From Nocardia rhamnosiphila NBRC 108938 (GTDB lineage Bacteria; Actinomycetota; Actinomycetes; Mycobacteriales; Mycobacteriaceae), in the NCBI RefSeq assembly GCF_000720425.1, contig NZ_JOAJ01000001.1, positions 1,550,001-1,614,000 of the forward strand: a DNA stretch of 64,000 nt, read 5' to 3'. Numbering within the stretch: the first letter of the stretch is position 1; each line of letters begins with the position of its first letter. The notes under the pieces are model-generated. The model saw nothing but the letters and a program-made list of their open reading frames with translations. It was not told the origin of the DNA and did not search any database. Position numbers and translations under genes: made by a program. Shown here one piece after another: positions 45,196-54,145 of the stretch.

Positions 45196-45983
45196 AAGGC
45201 GGCCTCCGGGTCGGCGAACCGGGCCCGCCGGCGCTCGAGGAAAGCGCCGATGCCCTCGGTCGATTCATCTCCCGCCACGGCCAGGGCCGCCAGCCCCGTT
45301 TCGACCGCGAGGCCGGTCTCGAGCGGTGCGTCACGGCCGACGTCCAGGGCGTGCAGGATCGAGCGCACAGCGTGCGGGCCCTGCGCCGCGATCTTCTCGG
45401 CGATTCCCACGGCCGTCGGCAGCAGTTCCTCCGGAGGCACCGGGGGAACCGGGGTCAGCCCGAGGTCGTAGGCGCGGTCGGCATCGATCCGGGTTCCGGT
45501 GAGCATCAGATGCGCGGCGGCGCGCGCCCCGATGGCACGGGGAAGACGCTGCGTGCCGCCGTAACCGGGAATGAGCCCGAGCCCGGACTCCGGCAGTCCG
45601 AGTGACGCCCGAGTGGACAGCACCGGGAACGTCGAGGCGAGCACCAGTTCGAACCCGCCGCCCAGGGCCAGACCGTTGACCGCGGCGATCACCGGGACCG
45701 GCAGTTGCTCCAACGTCCGGAACGCCCGCTGCCCGCCGGTCATCGTCTCCCGGGCCCGGTCGGGTCCCATACCCGCGAGCTCTTTCAGATCCGCACCGGC
45801 GCTGAACGCCTTCTCCCCCGCACCGGTGAGCACGACCGCGCGGACACCCGGGTCCGCGGCCGCCTCGGTCGCCGCCGCGACGAGCGCGGTGAGCACCGCG
45901 GCGTCGAGGGCGTTGAACACCTCGGGCCGGTTGATGGTGAGTGTCGTGACAGGGCCGGATGTTTCGCGCAGTAGCACCGTCAC
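45192..45983 (-). CDS. Enoyl-CoA hydratase
   Basis: This 263-aa crotonase has FSAGADLKELAGM (oxyanion hole), AVNGLALGGGFELVLAS with the first catalytic region and LGLPESGLGLIPGYGGTQRL with the second glutamate. It matches true hydratases such as BadK or PaaF. It would hydrate cyclohex-1-enecarboxyl-CoA or straight-chain enoyl-CoAs. ATGA overlaps on both sides. Confidence 0.9.
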   Translation of the reverse strand: MTVLLRETSGPVTTLTINRPEVFNALDAAVLTALVAAATEAAADPGVRAVVLTGAGEKAFSAGADLKELAGMGPDRARETMTGGQRAFRTLEQLPVPVIAAVNGLALGGGFELVLASTFPVLSTRASLGLPESGLGLIPGYGGTQRLPRAIGARAAAHLMLTGTRIDADRAYDLGLTPVPPVPPEELLPTAVGIAEKIAAQGPHAVRSILHALDVGRDAPLETGLAVETGLAALAVAGDESTEGIGAFLERRRARFADPEAAL

Positions 45984-47209
45984 GACACGGCCTCCGCACG
46001 TTCGGCACGGGCCGCGCCGACCGCGCCGGCCTCCAGCAGCGCCTCCACATCGTCGCGGGCAAAACCGACGTCGAGCAGTATTTCGCGGGTGTGCTCCCCG
46101 AGATCCGGGAACCGCTGGTTACGGGGTGCCACGGAGGCCAGCCGGAATGGACTGTGCACGCTCACCAGCTCGCCGCCCGAACCCGGGACCGGCATCAGCG
46201 CACCGCGCGCCCGCACCTGCGGATCCCGCACCACCTCCGACAGCGACTGCACCGGTGCGGCGGGGACGTCGATCTCTGCGAAGATCCGCAACCATTCCGC
46301 GGCGGTTCGGGTGGCGATCCGCTCGGCCACGGCACGGGTGATCCGCGGCCGGTGGGCACGGCGACCGGCATTGTCGGCGAGATCCGGGTCGGCGGCGAGT
46401 TCGGGAAGGTTCACCGCCGAGCAGAAGCGCTGCCACATGGCATCGTTGCCGATCGCCACCACCAGGCTCCGATCGGATGCCGCGAAGGGCTGGTAGACCG
46501 CGAGTACCGAATCGGTGCCGCCGCTGGGCGCGGGCTCCGGCTCACCGGCGTGGTAGGCCGCGATCCGGGGCGCCATGAGCGCCAGATCGGTATCGAGCAG
46601 CGAGACATCGATGAGCTCGCCCTCGCCGGTACGGGCCTGCCGCACCAGGGCCGCGTTGATCGCGACCGCGGCGCACATTCCGGTGACCACATCCGACAGC
46701 GCCGTCGAAACGCGCTGCGGGCTGCGCCCCGCTTCACCGGTGACCGACATCAGACCCGAACGCGCCTGGGCCACCAGGTCGTAGCCGGGAAGGCCGCTGT
46801 CCGGGCCGTCCAATCCGAAGCCCGACATCGCGCAGTAGACCAATCGGGGGTTACGGGAGCGAAGGGAGTGGCCGTCAATTCCCATACCGACCAGTTTGGC
46901 AGGATTCATATTCTGCAAGAACACATCGGCGGTATCCAGCAGTCGCAGCAGCACATCTCGCCCGGCTTCGGAGCGCAGGTCCACGACGATCGACTTCTTG
47001 TTCCGGTTCGCCGACGCGAACCACGCCGACGCACCGTCGACGAAAGGCGGCCCCCAGCTTCGCGCGTCGTCGCCGTACCCGGGACGCTCGACCTTGATCA
47101 CCGTGGCACCTAGGTCGGCCAGGTACATGGTCGCGGTGGGCCCCGCGTACGACGTGGTCGAATCGACCACCCGCAGGCCCGTCAGCGGTCCGCTGTACTC
47201 GTCGTTCAT
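45980..47209 (-). CDS. CaiB/BaiF family III CoA-transferase
   Basis: This 409-aa protein has LTGLRVVDSTTSYAGPTATM, VIKVERPGYGDDARSW and the catalytic Asp region GYDLVAQARSGLMSVTGEAG. It begins directly after the small leading ORF (ATGA overlap at 47206). It is only distantly similar to the other family III transferase of the operon at 36730, so each probably acts on a different acid. Confidence 0.88.
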   Translation of the reverse strand: MNDEYSGPLTGLRVVDSTTSYAGPTATMYLADLGATVIKVERPGYGDDARSWGPPFVDGASAWFASANRNKKSIVVDLRSEAGRDVLLRLLDTADVFLQNMNPAKLVGMGIDGHSLRSRNPRLVYCAMSGFGLDGPDSGLPGYDLVAQARSGLMSVTGEAGRSPQRVSTALSDVVTGMCAAVAINAALVRQARTGEGELIDVSLLDTDLALMAPRIAAYHAGEPEPAPSGGTDSVLAVYQPFAASDRSLVVAIGNDAMWQRFCSAVNLPELAADPDLADNAGRRAHRPRITRAVAERIATRTAAEWLRIFAEIDVPAAPVQSLSEVVRDPQVRARGALMPVPGSGGELVSVHSPFRLASVAPRNQRFPDLGEHTREILLDVGFARDDVEALLEAGAVGAARAERAEAVS

Positions 47210-47424
47210 TCCTTCACATCCTCTGGGTATCGGGTAGCCGGCGTCGGGGTCGAGAAGAGCGCCCCGATCAGCGGACCGATACCCGGAAAGAACGGCCGGC
47301 CGGAAGCGAGAACGGCGGCCGCCCCGAAATCGAAGAAGCCGAGCGGCTCGATCGACGCTCCGCCGAGACTCGTTCCGGCGGGCCGGCCCACCGGGACAGT
47401 TGACCGCTCTGTCGAAATGTTCAT
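47206..47424 (-). CDS. Hypothetical 72-aa protein, first gene of the catabolic operon
   Basis: The ORF begins at ATG 47424 after GAGGAAGGAACCC, a good ribosome-binding site, and its stop overlaps the CoA-transferase start. A hydrophobic middle (FFDFGAAAVLASGRPFFPGI then GPLIGALF) is flanked by polar ends. No family is recognised. Coupled translation supports a real protein. Confidence 0.55.
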   Translation of the reverse strand: MNISTERSTVPVGRPAGTSLGGASIEPLGFFDFGAAAVLASGRPFFPGIGPLIGALFSTPTPATRYPEDVKE

Positions 47425-47532
47425 GGGTTCCTTCCTCGCCGGACAGACCGGCTTGCCCCGGCGAGCCGACGATGCAACATCACGTGTCCGGTGATGCCAT
47501 CAGACTAAGGGAAAATAGACAATGTGCGCAAG

Positions 47533-47690
47533 GTCCAACATTTACATTCTCAGTTGCCTCGGCTCGCGGGTCAGAGCAACGCGAAGGAGCGCAAGCAGCG
47601 CGTACGGCGGATGCCGTGCCTTTTCGGCCGCCACCGACGTCATAGCCACGTGATACCGTGTGCACAAGAGCAAACATCCAACATTTACAT
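47533..47690. promoter_or_regulatory. Two copies of the TCCAACATTTACAT motif between operon and GntR gene
   Basis: TCCAACATTTACAT occurs exactly at 47534-47547 and 47677-47690, both on the plus strand, each preceded by a TGTGC.CAAG string (47524 and 47660 area). One copy lies about 110 bases before the operon start and the other 22 bases before the GntR start. FadR-type GntR proteins bind short AT-rich sites of this size. Confidence 0.62.
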
Positions 47691-47711
47691 CGGCTAGCGA
47701 AGGGCGGGTCA

Positions 47712-48443
47712 ATGACCAACGGCGTCGAGCAGAAGATGATCGGACAAGCGGTCCTGAAGCCCCGCCAACAGGTCGAGAAGGCCCTCAAGGAAGCGATCAT
47801 GTCCGGCGAACTCGAGAGCGGGGAGATGCTCCCGCCGGAGACGGAGCTCGCCCGGCAGTTCAACGTCAGCCGAACGACCCTGCGCGAAGCCCTGCGGACA
47901 CTCAGCTCCCAGCACCTCATCGCCAAAGTTCCCGGCGCTCGCGGCGGGAATTTCGTTCGATCGGTCGACTATCGCTCACTCGGTACCGTTATGACCGAAG
48001 CGGTCGACAATCTCCTGGCTCTCGGGAGCATCGAGTTCGACGAAGTGGCCGAGGTCCGACAGAATCTAGAAGTGCCGTCCGTCCGCCTCGCTGCCGTCAA
48101 TCGCAGCGAGAAAGACCTGACCGAGCTGTCGGAAATCGTGCATCGCCAGAAGACCACGTCCGTGGACGACCCGGAGATCCCCGACCTCGACCGTCAGTTC
48201 CACACTTCGATCGCCCGGGCGTCCGGTAACCGGGTGCTCGCGTCTTTCGTCTCGAGCCTGCACAACGCCACCGAACCCGTGAATTACCTGAATCTTTCGC
48301 CCGAAGTCGGTCGTGAAACGGTGCGCCAACACGTGTCGATCCTCCGTGCGATCAAGACCCGCGACCCCGACGCGGGCGAAGAGGCGATCGTCGAGCACTT
48401 GACCTACCTGCGCGAACACATCCTCACGTATCGAAAGCATTGA
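47712..48443 (+). CDS. GntR-family (FadR subgroup) regulator, copy 1
   Basis: This 243-aa regulator starts at ATG 47712 (MTNGVEQKMIGQAVLKPRQQ). The winged helix is ELARQFNVSRTTLREALRTL and the C-terminal FCD effector domain contains the metal-ligand-type residues in PDLDRQFHTSIARASGNRVL and the closing AIVEHLTYLREHI. It is divergent from the catabolic operon, of which it is the likely repressor with an acyl-CoA or acid effector. Very similar in sequence to the gene at 48574. Confidence 0.93.
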   Translation: MTNGVEQKMIGQAVLKPRQQVEKALKEAIMSGELESGEMLPPETELARQFNVSRTTLREALRTLSSQHLIAKVPGARGGNFVRSVDYRSLGTVMTEAVDNLLALGSIEFDEVAEVRQNLEVPSVRLAAVNRSEKDLTELSEIVHRQKTTSVDDPEIPDLDRQFHTSIARASGNRVLASFVSSLHNATEPVNYLNLSPEVGRETVRQHVSILRAIKTRDPDAGEEAIVEHLTYLREHILTYRKH

Positions 48444-48517
48444 TCGCTGCACGCCGAGCCCGCGCTCGACCCCGGCCGAACGGGCGTACCTCACGTTCAT
48501 AACCGACCACCCTGATC

Positions 48518-48536
48518 AATGTTCGACAATAACCGG
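48518..48536. promoter_or_regulatory. Degenerate copy of the GntR motif before the second GntR gene
   Basis: TGTTCGACAATAAC, ending near 48534, matches TGTCCAACATTTAC at 10 of 14 positions and lies about 40 bases before the start of the second GntR gene. Weaker than the other copies. Confidence 0.4.
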
Positions 48537-48573
48537 GTATCGTGGATGTATGGTGCCAAGGAACGGGAGTCGT

Positions 48574-49383
48574 GTGTCTGATCCGCAGACTTCACGGCCG
48601 ATGCGGAAAATTGGTCAGAAGGTACTCCGCCCCCGCGAGCAGGTCGAGGACCGTATCCGCCAGATGGTGCTGTCCGGCGAGCTGAACAGCGGTGAGATGC
48701 TGCCACCCGAAACCGCGCTCGCCAAACAGTTCAATGTCAGCAGGACGACCCTGCGCGAAGCGTTGAGATCTCTGACGACGCAGGGTTTGATCCACAAAGT
48801 TCCCGGTGCACGCGGTGGCAACTTCGTGAACTCGGTAGACCATCATTCGCTGGGCACGGTGGTTATCGAGTCGCTGCACAACCTGCTCGAGCTCGGCAGC
48901 ATCGCATTTTCCGAGGTCGCGGAGATCCGACAGTATCTGGAGGTCCCGGCAGCACGACTGGCAGCCACCAACCGCACAGCGAAAGAACTCGAACAACTGC
49001 ACGAAGTGGTCGAACAGCAGAAGTCCGCTTCTGTCGATGATCCCGACATTCCCAAGCTCGACGAGAAGTTCCACTCACTCATCGCGCAGGCTTCCCGTAA
49101 TCGTGTACTCGCCTCATTCGTCGCCGCTCTCCACCACGAGACCGAACCCGTGCATTATCTGGATCTTTCACCGGAGGTCGGACGAGCGACTGTTCGGCAC
49201 CACAAGGCCATTGTCGACGCCATCAGCGCGAAGGACCCAGACGCCGCCGAAGCGGCCATCGTGGAGCATCTGAGCTATTTACGCGTACATCTCGCCGGCC
49301 TCGACAAGGCCGACCAGCTGCCTTCGCTCGACACGAAGCCCGGGCAGCCCGAACCATCGTCATCCAGCGCCGAAAGCCTATAG
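48574..49383 (+). CDS. GntR-family (FadR subgroup) regulator, copy 2
   Basis: This 269-aa paralogue of the preceding gene keeps ALAKQFNVSRTTLREALRSL, HKVPGARGGNFVNSVDHHSL, PKLDEKFHSLIAQASRNRVL and AIVEHLSYLRVHL. A Ser/Pro-rich tail follows. GTG 48574 is preferred because GGGAG is correctly spaced; ATG 48550 is possible. The pair looks like a tandem duplication. The recognition helix is nearly identical in both, so they may compete for the same sites. Confidence 0.9.
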   Translation: MSDPQTSRPMRKIGQKVLRPREQVEDRIRQMVLSGELNSGEMLPPETALAKQFNVSRTTLREALRSLTTQGLIHKVPGARGGNFVNSVDHHSLGTVVIESLHNLLELGSIAFSEVAEIRQYLEVPAARLAATNRTAKELEQLHEVVEQQKSASVDDPDIPKLDEKFHSLIAQASRNRVLASFVAALHHETEPVHYLDLSPEVGRATVRHHKAIVDAISAKDPDAAEAAIVEHLSYLRVHLAGLDKADQLPSLDTKPGQPEPSSSSAESL

Positions 49384-49755
49384 AGCGGGGTTGGGGCTTC
49401 CTACTCACGCGCCACACTCGATCTGTCCGTGAGGGCGAAACCGCCGTACCGACAGATGCCGAAAGTGCGGACCTATCGCACCGGACGATCCACTCGGGAA
49501 CACCACAACCCCACCGGGCATCGTTGCCCGAACTCGGCTCACTTCGTTGTACGCCGCAGGGGTCGTGATCATCCTCTCGTGGGTCTCTCGCGCGGTGGAC
49601 CACTCCTTTCTGAATGGGACCGATACCTATCTGCCGACACTTCCTATCTTCATCGACTAGGTGTAGGGCCCACATCAGCGAAGTCAGGTTTTCTTCCCCG
49701 ATATCACCTACTCAGGTCACTCCCATCAGCGAACACCCCTGTGGGCGGATGGTCT
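49384..49755. other. Intergenic stretch without a recognised gene
   Basis: Short frames exist on both strands but none has a convincing ribosome-binding site or family resemblance. The sequence is less GC-rich than the surrounding operons. It separates two convergent genes. Confidence 0.6.
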
Positions 49756-52350
49756 CTACCGAGGCCGGCGTGGCCTTCTCCCGATCTCCCGCCGAACCTG
49801 ATCGACCTTGTCCGCGGGAACCAGTTCGACGATGTCCTGCCGTGAGGTGATCATCAATTTTCGAAAGATCGCAGCCATGTGCGCATCGACCGTCCGGGCG
49901 GAATTACCACGGCGAGCCGCGATCGCCGAGTTCGTCCACCCCGCCGCCGCAAGGATCGCGACCTGGTCTTCGGACGCAGACAACTCGCCCCAATGGGATG
50001 GCGTGTTCTTCCTTGCGGGATGATCCAGCGGCATCTTGTCGATGGAGAGAGTGCCCAGTGCCAGTCGCTGCGCCTCGTGCAGTCCCGGTTGTAACAGGCG
50101 CCCTTGTTTCTCGGCGGCCACAAATGCTTCGCGTCCCAGCACCCGGCGGGCGACGTCGGTCGCTTTCTCGGTTTCGTCGTCGAAGGGACCGAGGTCGATA
50201 GTGATGTTGAGCTTGCTCCTCAACGTTGTGGCGCCCCCTGCGAGTCGAGCGATCTCGGTTGCGCGTGCAACGAGTTCGGCCCGGCTCGAGCTTCCGGCTG
50301 CGATCAGATCGGCAAGAGTCCGCGCCAATGACCACTCCACGATGTGCACCGACATCGCCGCACCCCACTGGTCGCGTAGGGGCAGCTGCTGCGCCAGGAC
50401 TGCCCGCACGACAGCAAGCGCCTCGGTGGGGTCGCCGTGCCTGGTCAACGCGATCGCCCAAGCCATCTCGGCCCATGTTCTCGCCCACCGCGCTCCCGAC
50501 GCGGTGATGCGATCGAGGTGGCGTCGCGTGATCTCCAAGGAGACCGGAGCGGACCCGAGAAAGCTCGCGGCCATTGCTTCGTCCAGTTCACTCCTCGCCT
50601 CACCGGCGCGATCGCCGAGAGCGCGATACTTTTCCCGGGCACGCCCCAACACGGTGATGGCTATCGGGTCGCGGTGCCGGGTCATCAACTCCACTCCCCA
50701 CACCGATTCCAGGGGAGCGGGAAGCCCCCTATCGGTTTCCGGAGACAGACGCCAGCTCCGTCGCGCCTCCGGGTCCGGCAGGCAGGCAGCAGCACATTCC
50801 TCGAGAAGCTGCTCGGCGTCCTCGTGCACACCCTGACAGAGGGCAACCCAAGCGACCAGGGCCATTGCCTCTATCTGAAGTCCGGTCATTTCCCGAGCCT
50901 GCGCTCGCGTCGCCCGCAGCGCGCGTTCACACCATGTACGCAATTCTCGGAGCGAGCCTTTGAAGATAGGCGCTCGAACGGATATCAAACCCGTACATAT
51001 TCTCAGACCGACCGCGGGTTCACCCGCTACGCGGCTCGTCTCTATTGCGACGAGGATGTTGTCCCACGCCGCGTACCCCCAGTCCGGTGGTTCCTGCTCC
51101 ATGGGACTGAACCAATTACGCTGCGCTGCAGCAATTTTATCCCGGTAGTACACGCGGTGCCGGCGGGCAAATCGTGCAGGCTCATCGACCACGTCAGTAG
51201 AGCGCAGCGCCAGCTGCTCCTCGGCGAACAGCCGAATACTCTCCAGCAGGGAGTACCGCACTGTTGTGGGCGTAATGTGCAGCGTCACCAGGCACTGGTC
51301 GACGAGCCGCTCGAGTAGGTCTTCGATTTCCTCGGCCGCCAGAGACGGCATCACTTCCCCGCGCGTCTCGTCTTCCGGAGGAAGATCGTCGGCACAGACC
51401 ACCTGAATGGCTTCCAAGTCGGTACCGACATCACAGGCAGAGCAGGTCTCATCTTCAGGATTGGTGTCGTACCCGGCGGCGAAAACTGACATCCGTTCCA
51501 GAAGTATTCGTTCCTTTTCCAGACAGAGATCGTATGACCAGGCGATGACGTCGCGGACCCCCCGGTGCCGCGGCTCCGCACCCAATCGCGGACCATGCGA
51601 CCAACGCATGCGTTTATCGGCTGCTTCACCGCTCAATTCGTGCAGGATCATCGCCAGCGGTTGCCGAAGCAGCCGTGCCGCGGCCAAACGTATGTACAGG
51701 GGATGATTGTGCACATGACGACAGATCAGCCGTGCCATCGCGAGCTGTTCTCTGTCGCCGACGGAATGGCCGGTGAGCTCGGCGCGCATACGGAACAGCG
51801 CCAGAGCTTGTTGCCTGGTCAGCGGGGGAACCACCACCACATGCTCGTCGACCCACCCGATCGCCTCGCGGCTCGTAGCCACGATTGTCAACCCGGCGAC
51901 CGCCTCCAGCAAGTCTACGATGAAGCGACCGGCTTCTTCGAGCACATGCTCACAGTTGTCCATCACCAGCACCGTCGGCACGGGATTTCCGGCCGGGCCG
52001 GGCGCGGTCAACGTATCGACTATCGCGTCCCAGGCCGATCGATCCGAGAAGTCGGCACCGACGACCGCAGCAGCGACCTCTTCCTCTACTGCGGCCTTAC
52101 CACACCCCTTGGACAGACGCGCCAGCCGCACGTTGTGCACCGAAATGCGCTTTGCTTTGCGGATTCGACCGACAGTCTCGGTCGCAAGTCGGGTCTTTCC
52201 GATTCCGCCCGACCCGACCAGAGTGATCAACCGGGCCGAACCCAGGAGTAAAGTGCTTATCCTGTCCAGCTCCGGGCCGCGACCAACGAAACCTTCGGTC
52301 GCCAACATCGAATTCAGAGCCACTTTCGGCACATCGCCGACACAAATCAT
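49756..52350 (-). CDS. Large AAA/NB-ARC-type ATPase regulator with C-terminal LuxR domain
   Basis: This 864-aa regulator has an N-terminal P-loop ATPase (Walker A GSGGIGKTR about residues 47-55, Walker B VLVMDNCEHV), a winged region (LERLVDQCLVTLHITPTTVR), a long helical repeat middle and a C-terminal LuxR helix-turn-helix (GELSASEDQVAILAAAGWTN, then TVDAHMAAIFRKLMITSR). Such proteins are large ATP-dependent activators. ATG 52350 has no clear ribosome-binding site. The target genes and inducer are unknown; the divergent methyltransferase is the nearest candidate. Confidence 0.88.
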   Translation of the reverse strand: MICVGDVPKVALNSMLATEGFVGRGPELDRISTLLLGSARLITLVGSGGIGKTRLATETVGRIRKAKRISVHNVRLARLSKGCGKAAVEEEVAAAVVGADFSDRSAWDAIVDTLTAPGPAGNPVPTVLVMDNCEHVLEEAGRFIVDLLEAVAGLTIVATSREAIGWVDEHVVVVPPLTRQQALALFRMRAELTGHSVGDREQLAMARLICRHVHNHPLYIRLAAARLLRQPLAMILHELSGEAADKRMRWSHGPRLGAEPRHRGVRDVIAWSYDLCLEKERILLERMSVFAAGYDTNPEDETCSACDVGTDLEAIQVVCADDLPPEDETRGEVMPSLAAEEIEDLLERLVDQCLVTLHITPTTVRYSLLESIRLFAEEQLALRSTDVVDEPARFARRHRVYYRDKIAAAQRNWFSPMEQEPPDWGYAAWDNILVAIETSRVAGEPAVGLRICTGLISVRAPIFKGSLRELRTWCERALRATRAQAREMTGLQIEAMALVAWVALCQGVHEDAEQLLEECAAACLPDPEARRSWRLSPETDRGLPAPLESVWGVELMTRHRDPIAITVLGRAREKYRALGDRAGEARSELDEAMAASFLGSAPVSLEITRRHLDRITASGARWARTWAEMAWAIALTRHGDPTEALAVVRAVLAQQLPLRDQWGAAMSVHIVEWSLARTLADLIAAGSSSRAELVARATEIARLAGGATTLRSKLNITIDLGPFDDETEKATDVARRVLGREAFVAAEKQGRLLQPGLHEAQRLALGTLSIDKMPLDHPARKNTPSHWGELSASEDQVAILAAAGWTNSAIAARRGNSARTVDAHMAAIFRKLMITSRQDIVELVPADKVDQVRREIGRRPRRPR

Positions 52351-52436
52351 AGTGTAGCCGCCCAGCAGGCCGAGCGTGATCGAAGACGATTCCGGCTTCG
52401 GGCCGTCCGGACCGATTCGGGGTTACAGTCGGAGTT

Positions 52437-53294
52437 GTGCCGAACGGCCGTGCGAGGTTCGATCCGGCCTTCTCATTCCATATGGATGCGAGGCCCGTTT
52501 ATCCTGCCGCCGTCGGAGTGGACACGGACGACCCGATGACCTCGCTGGTCGATATCCTCGACCTCCAAGCAGCGATACCGGGTATCCAACGATTGCGGCG
52601 GTGGGGGCATGAGGCCGCGGCGGTCGGCTCCGGCGACCGTGCCTTGGATATCGGTGCCGGGACGGGCACCGAGGTGCTGGAACTCGCTGACCGAGTCGGC
52701 CCGGACGGCGAGGCAATGGGTATCGATCCGAATCCCGCCATGGTGGATGTCGCGAACTCGCGGGCGGCGGCCGCCGGATCCCGCGCGCGGTTCGTCCGAG
52801 GTGACACCTACCATCTGCCGTTTCCTGATGGCTTCTTCGACGTAGTCCGCTGCGAACGCGTCTACCAGCATCTCGATCACCCTGCGACCGCCACGGCCGA
52901 GATCGGGCGAGTTCTGCGGCCGGGCGGTCGCGCGCTGCTCGTCGACAGCGACTGGGCCACCGCTATCGTGCATCCGGGCGACCCCGGCACCATCGCTCGC
53001 CTGGCGGCCGTCCTGCGCAGCCTCGGCCCCAACCCTTATTCGGGCCGACTCCTCCGGGGTCTGCTCACCGCAGCCGGGTTCTCGATCGCGAGCATCGGAT
53101 CCGAGGCCATGATCTGCGATCCGAGAACCGCACGCATATTGTTCGCGCCGGTGATCTATCGAGCTCTCGCCGATGGAGTGATCACCGAAGACGAGTGGAT
53201 GGCTCTGCTCTCGGAACTGAAGATCGGCATCACCAGTGGTGACTATCATTTTTCTGTCACCATGTTCGCTGTGCTCGGCCACAGGATGCCGTAA
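52437..53294 (+). CDS. Class I SAM-dependent methyltransferase
   Basis: This 285-aa protein has the SAM-binding motif LDIGAGTGTEVLELADRVGP, the acidic motif MGIDPNPAMVDVANSRA and the post-motifs RFVRGDTYHLPFPDGFFDVV and IGRVLRPGGRALLVDSD, the UbiE/Coq5-like pattern. The C-terminal segment has few recognisable features. The start at GTG 52437 gives about 60 extra residues before the SAM domain and may be early. The methyl acceptor is unknown. Confidence 0.85.
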   Translation: MPNGRARFDPAFSFHMDARPVYPAAVGVDTDDPMTSLVDILDLQAAIPGIQRLRRWGHEAAAVGSGDRALDIGAGTGTEVLELADRVGPDGEAMGIDPNPAMVDVANSRAAAAGSRARFVRGDTYHLPFPDGFFDVVRCERVYQHLDHPATATAEIGRVLRPGGRALLVDSDWATAIVHPGDPGTIARLAAVLRSLGPNPYSGRLLRGLLTAAGFSIASIGSEAMICDPRTARILFAPVIYRALADGVITEDEWMALLSELKIGITSGDYHFSVTMFAVLGHRMP

Positions 53295-53738
53295 GCGGAA
53301 CTTCACCCCGGGATTCTTTCCACTCGAATACAACGGCATTTGTCCACGGCCTCGTCGCCGAGGGCCGCGCCCCCGGCGCTGCGCGAGTTATCGCCTTCCA
53401 GGCGCTCACCGACCGATATCGACGACCTCCCCACCACCCGCGATGGCCGCGCCACGGTAGTCGATCGCGGTATCCGGCTGCCGATCGCATCGGCTACGGA
53501 TGCCGGTAGGTCTACCTACCGGTTGATGCTGTTTCCTGTCCGAACCCACGCAGCAGCCCAGAGCGGTCCGTGTCCGGCACCAACCAGGGCGAACAGAATC
53601 AGCGCCTCGTCATCAGTCCGTTCGCAGGCTGGGCCGGTTGATTCGCACCGTACGTATCGCCGAGTCGCCGACCCAGGAGACTCAGCGGTCGCTCGGGCTC
53701 GGCGACCAGATACGGGAACTGATCTCAGGAGGTATCCG
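53295..53738. other. Intergenic stretch with no supported gene
   Basis: A 444-base region between the methyltransferase and a cluster of small ORFs. Near 53341 the plus strand reads FVHGLVAEGRAPGAARV, which weakly recalls the start of serine-hydrolase (beta-lactamase-like) proteins, but the frame ends early and no active-site motif follows. It may be a decayed gene. Confidence 0.5.
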
Positions 53739-53858
53739 ATGATCATCGATGCAGACGCCGCCCCGGAATGGGGTACCCGGCGTGCACCCCACGACCGGGC
53801 CACTGCTCGGTGCACATGGCCGGTCGACATATCGCCGAAGAAAGGGAGTGCGCTGTGA
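53739..53858 (+). CDS. Hypothetical 39-aa protein, first of a coupled three-ORF unit
   Basis: ATG 53739 follows CAGGAGGTATCCG, a strong ribosome-binding site. The product begins MIIDADAAPEWGTRRAPHDR and ends DISPKKGSAL, with one cysteine. The stop overlaps the next start (GTGA at 53855-53858). No family is recognised. Confidence 0.5.
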   Translation: MIIDADAAPEWGTRRAPHDRATARCTWPVDISPKKGSAL

Positions 53859-54145
53859 CCAGAACCCACCGACCGATGACGCGATCACGCAGCGCCGGCA
53901 TCAACCGCGCGACTACCGCGAATCCGCTCACCCTGCACGACTTGCAGATCGTCAGTGAGGTATTCGGGTTCGGAAGTGTGGCAGCCCTGGTCACCGGTCT
54001 CCTCGACGCCCCGAGCGATCCACCGGGGCATGTTGCGCGGGAAACCATAATGGAATCGGACCGTGTGACTTTCGAGGATCCGGCACCAGCTGTAACGGGA
54101 TTCGCTGAACAGGGCCGAATAGCCGAATCACGGGATCAGCGGTGA
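53855..54145 (+). CDS. Hypothetical 96-aa protein, second of the coupled unit
   Basis: GTG 53855 overlaps the preceding stop. The product opens MTRTHRPMTRSRSAGINRAT, then has LTLHDLQIVSEVFGFGSVAA followed by LVTGLLDAP, possibly a short amphipathic or membrane-near helix, and a polar Glu/Asp-rich end. I recognise no family. Its stop overlaps the DUF4254 start by four bases. Confidence 0.55.
   Translation: MTRTHRPMTRSRSAGINRATTANPLTLHDLQIVSEVFGFGSVAALVTGLLDAPSDPPGHVARETIMESDRVTFEDPAPAVTGFAEQGRIAESRDQR

Noticed and set aside
49223..49675. 150-codon minus-strand frame overlapping the second GntR gene end
   Set aside because: Runs antisense into a well-supported gene and has no recognisable domain.
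53340..53460. Possible serine-hydrolase (beta-lactamase-like) start
   Set aside because: Only one short stretch (GLVAEGRAPGA) is suggestive; no active-site motif follows and the frame closes.
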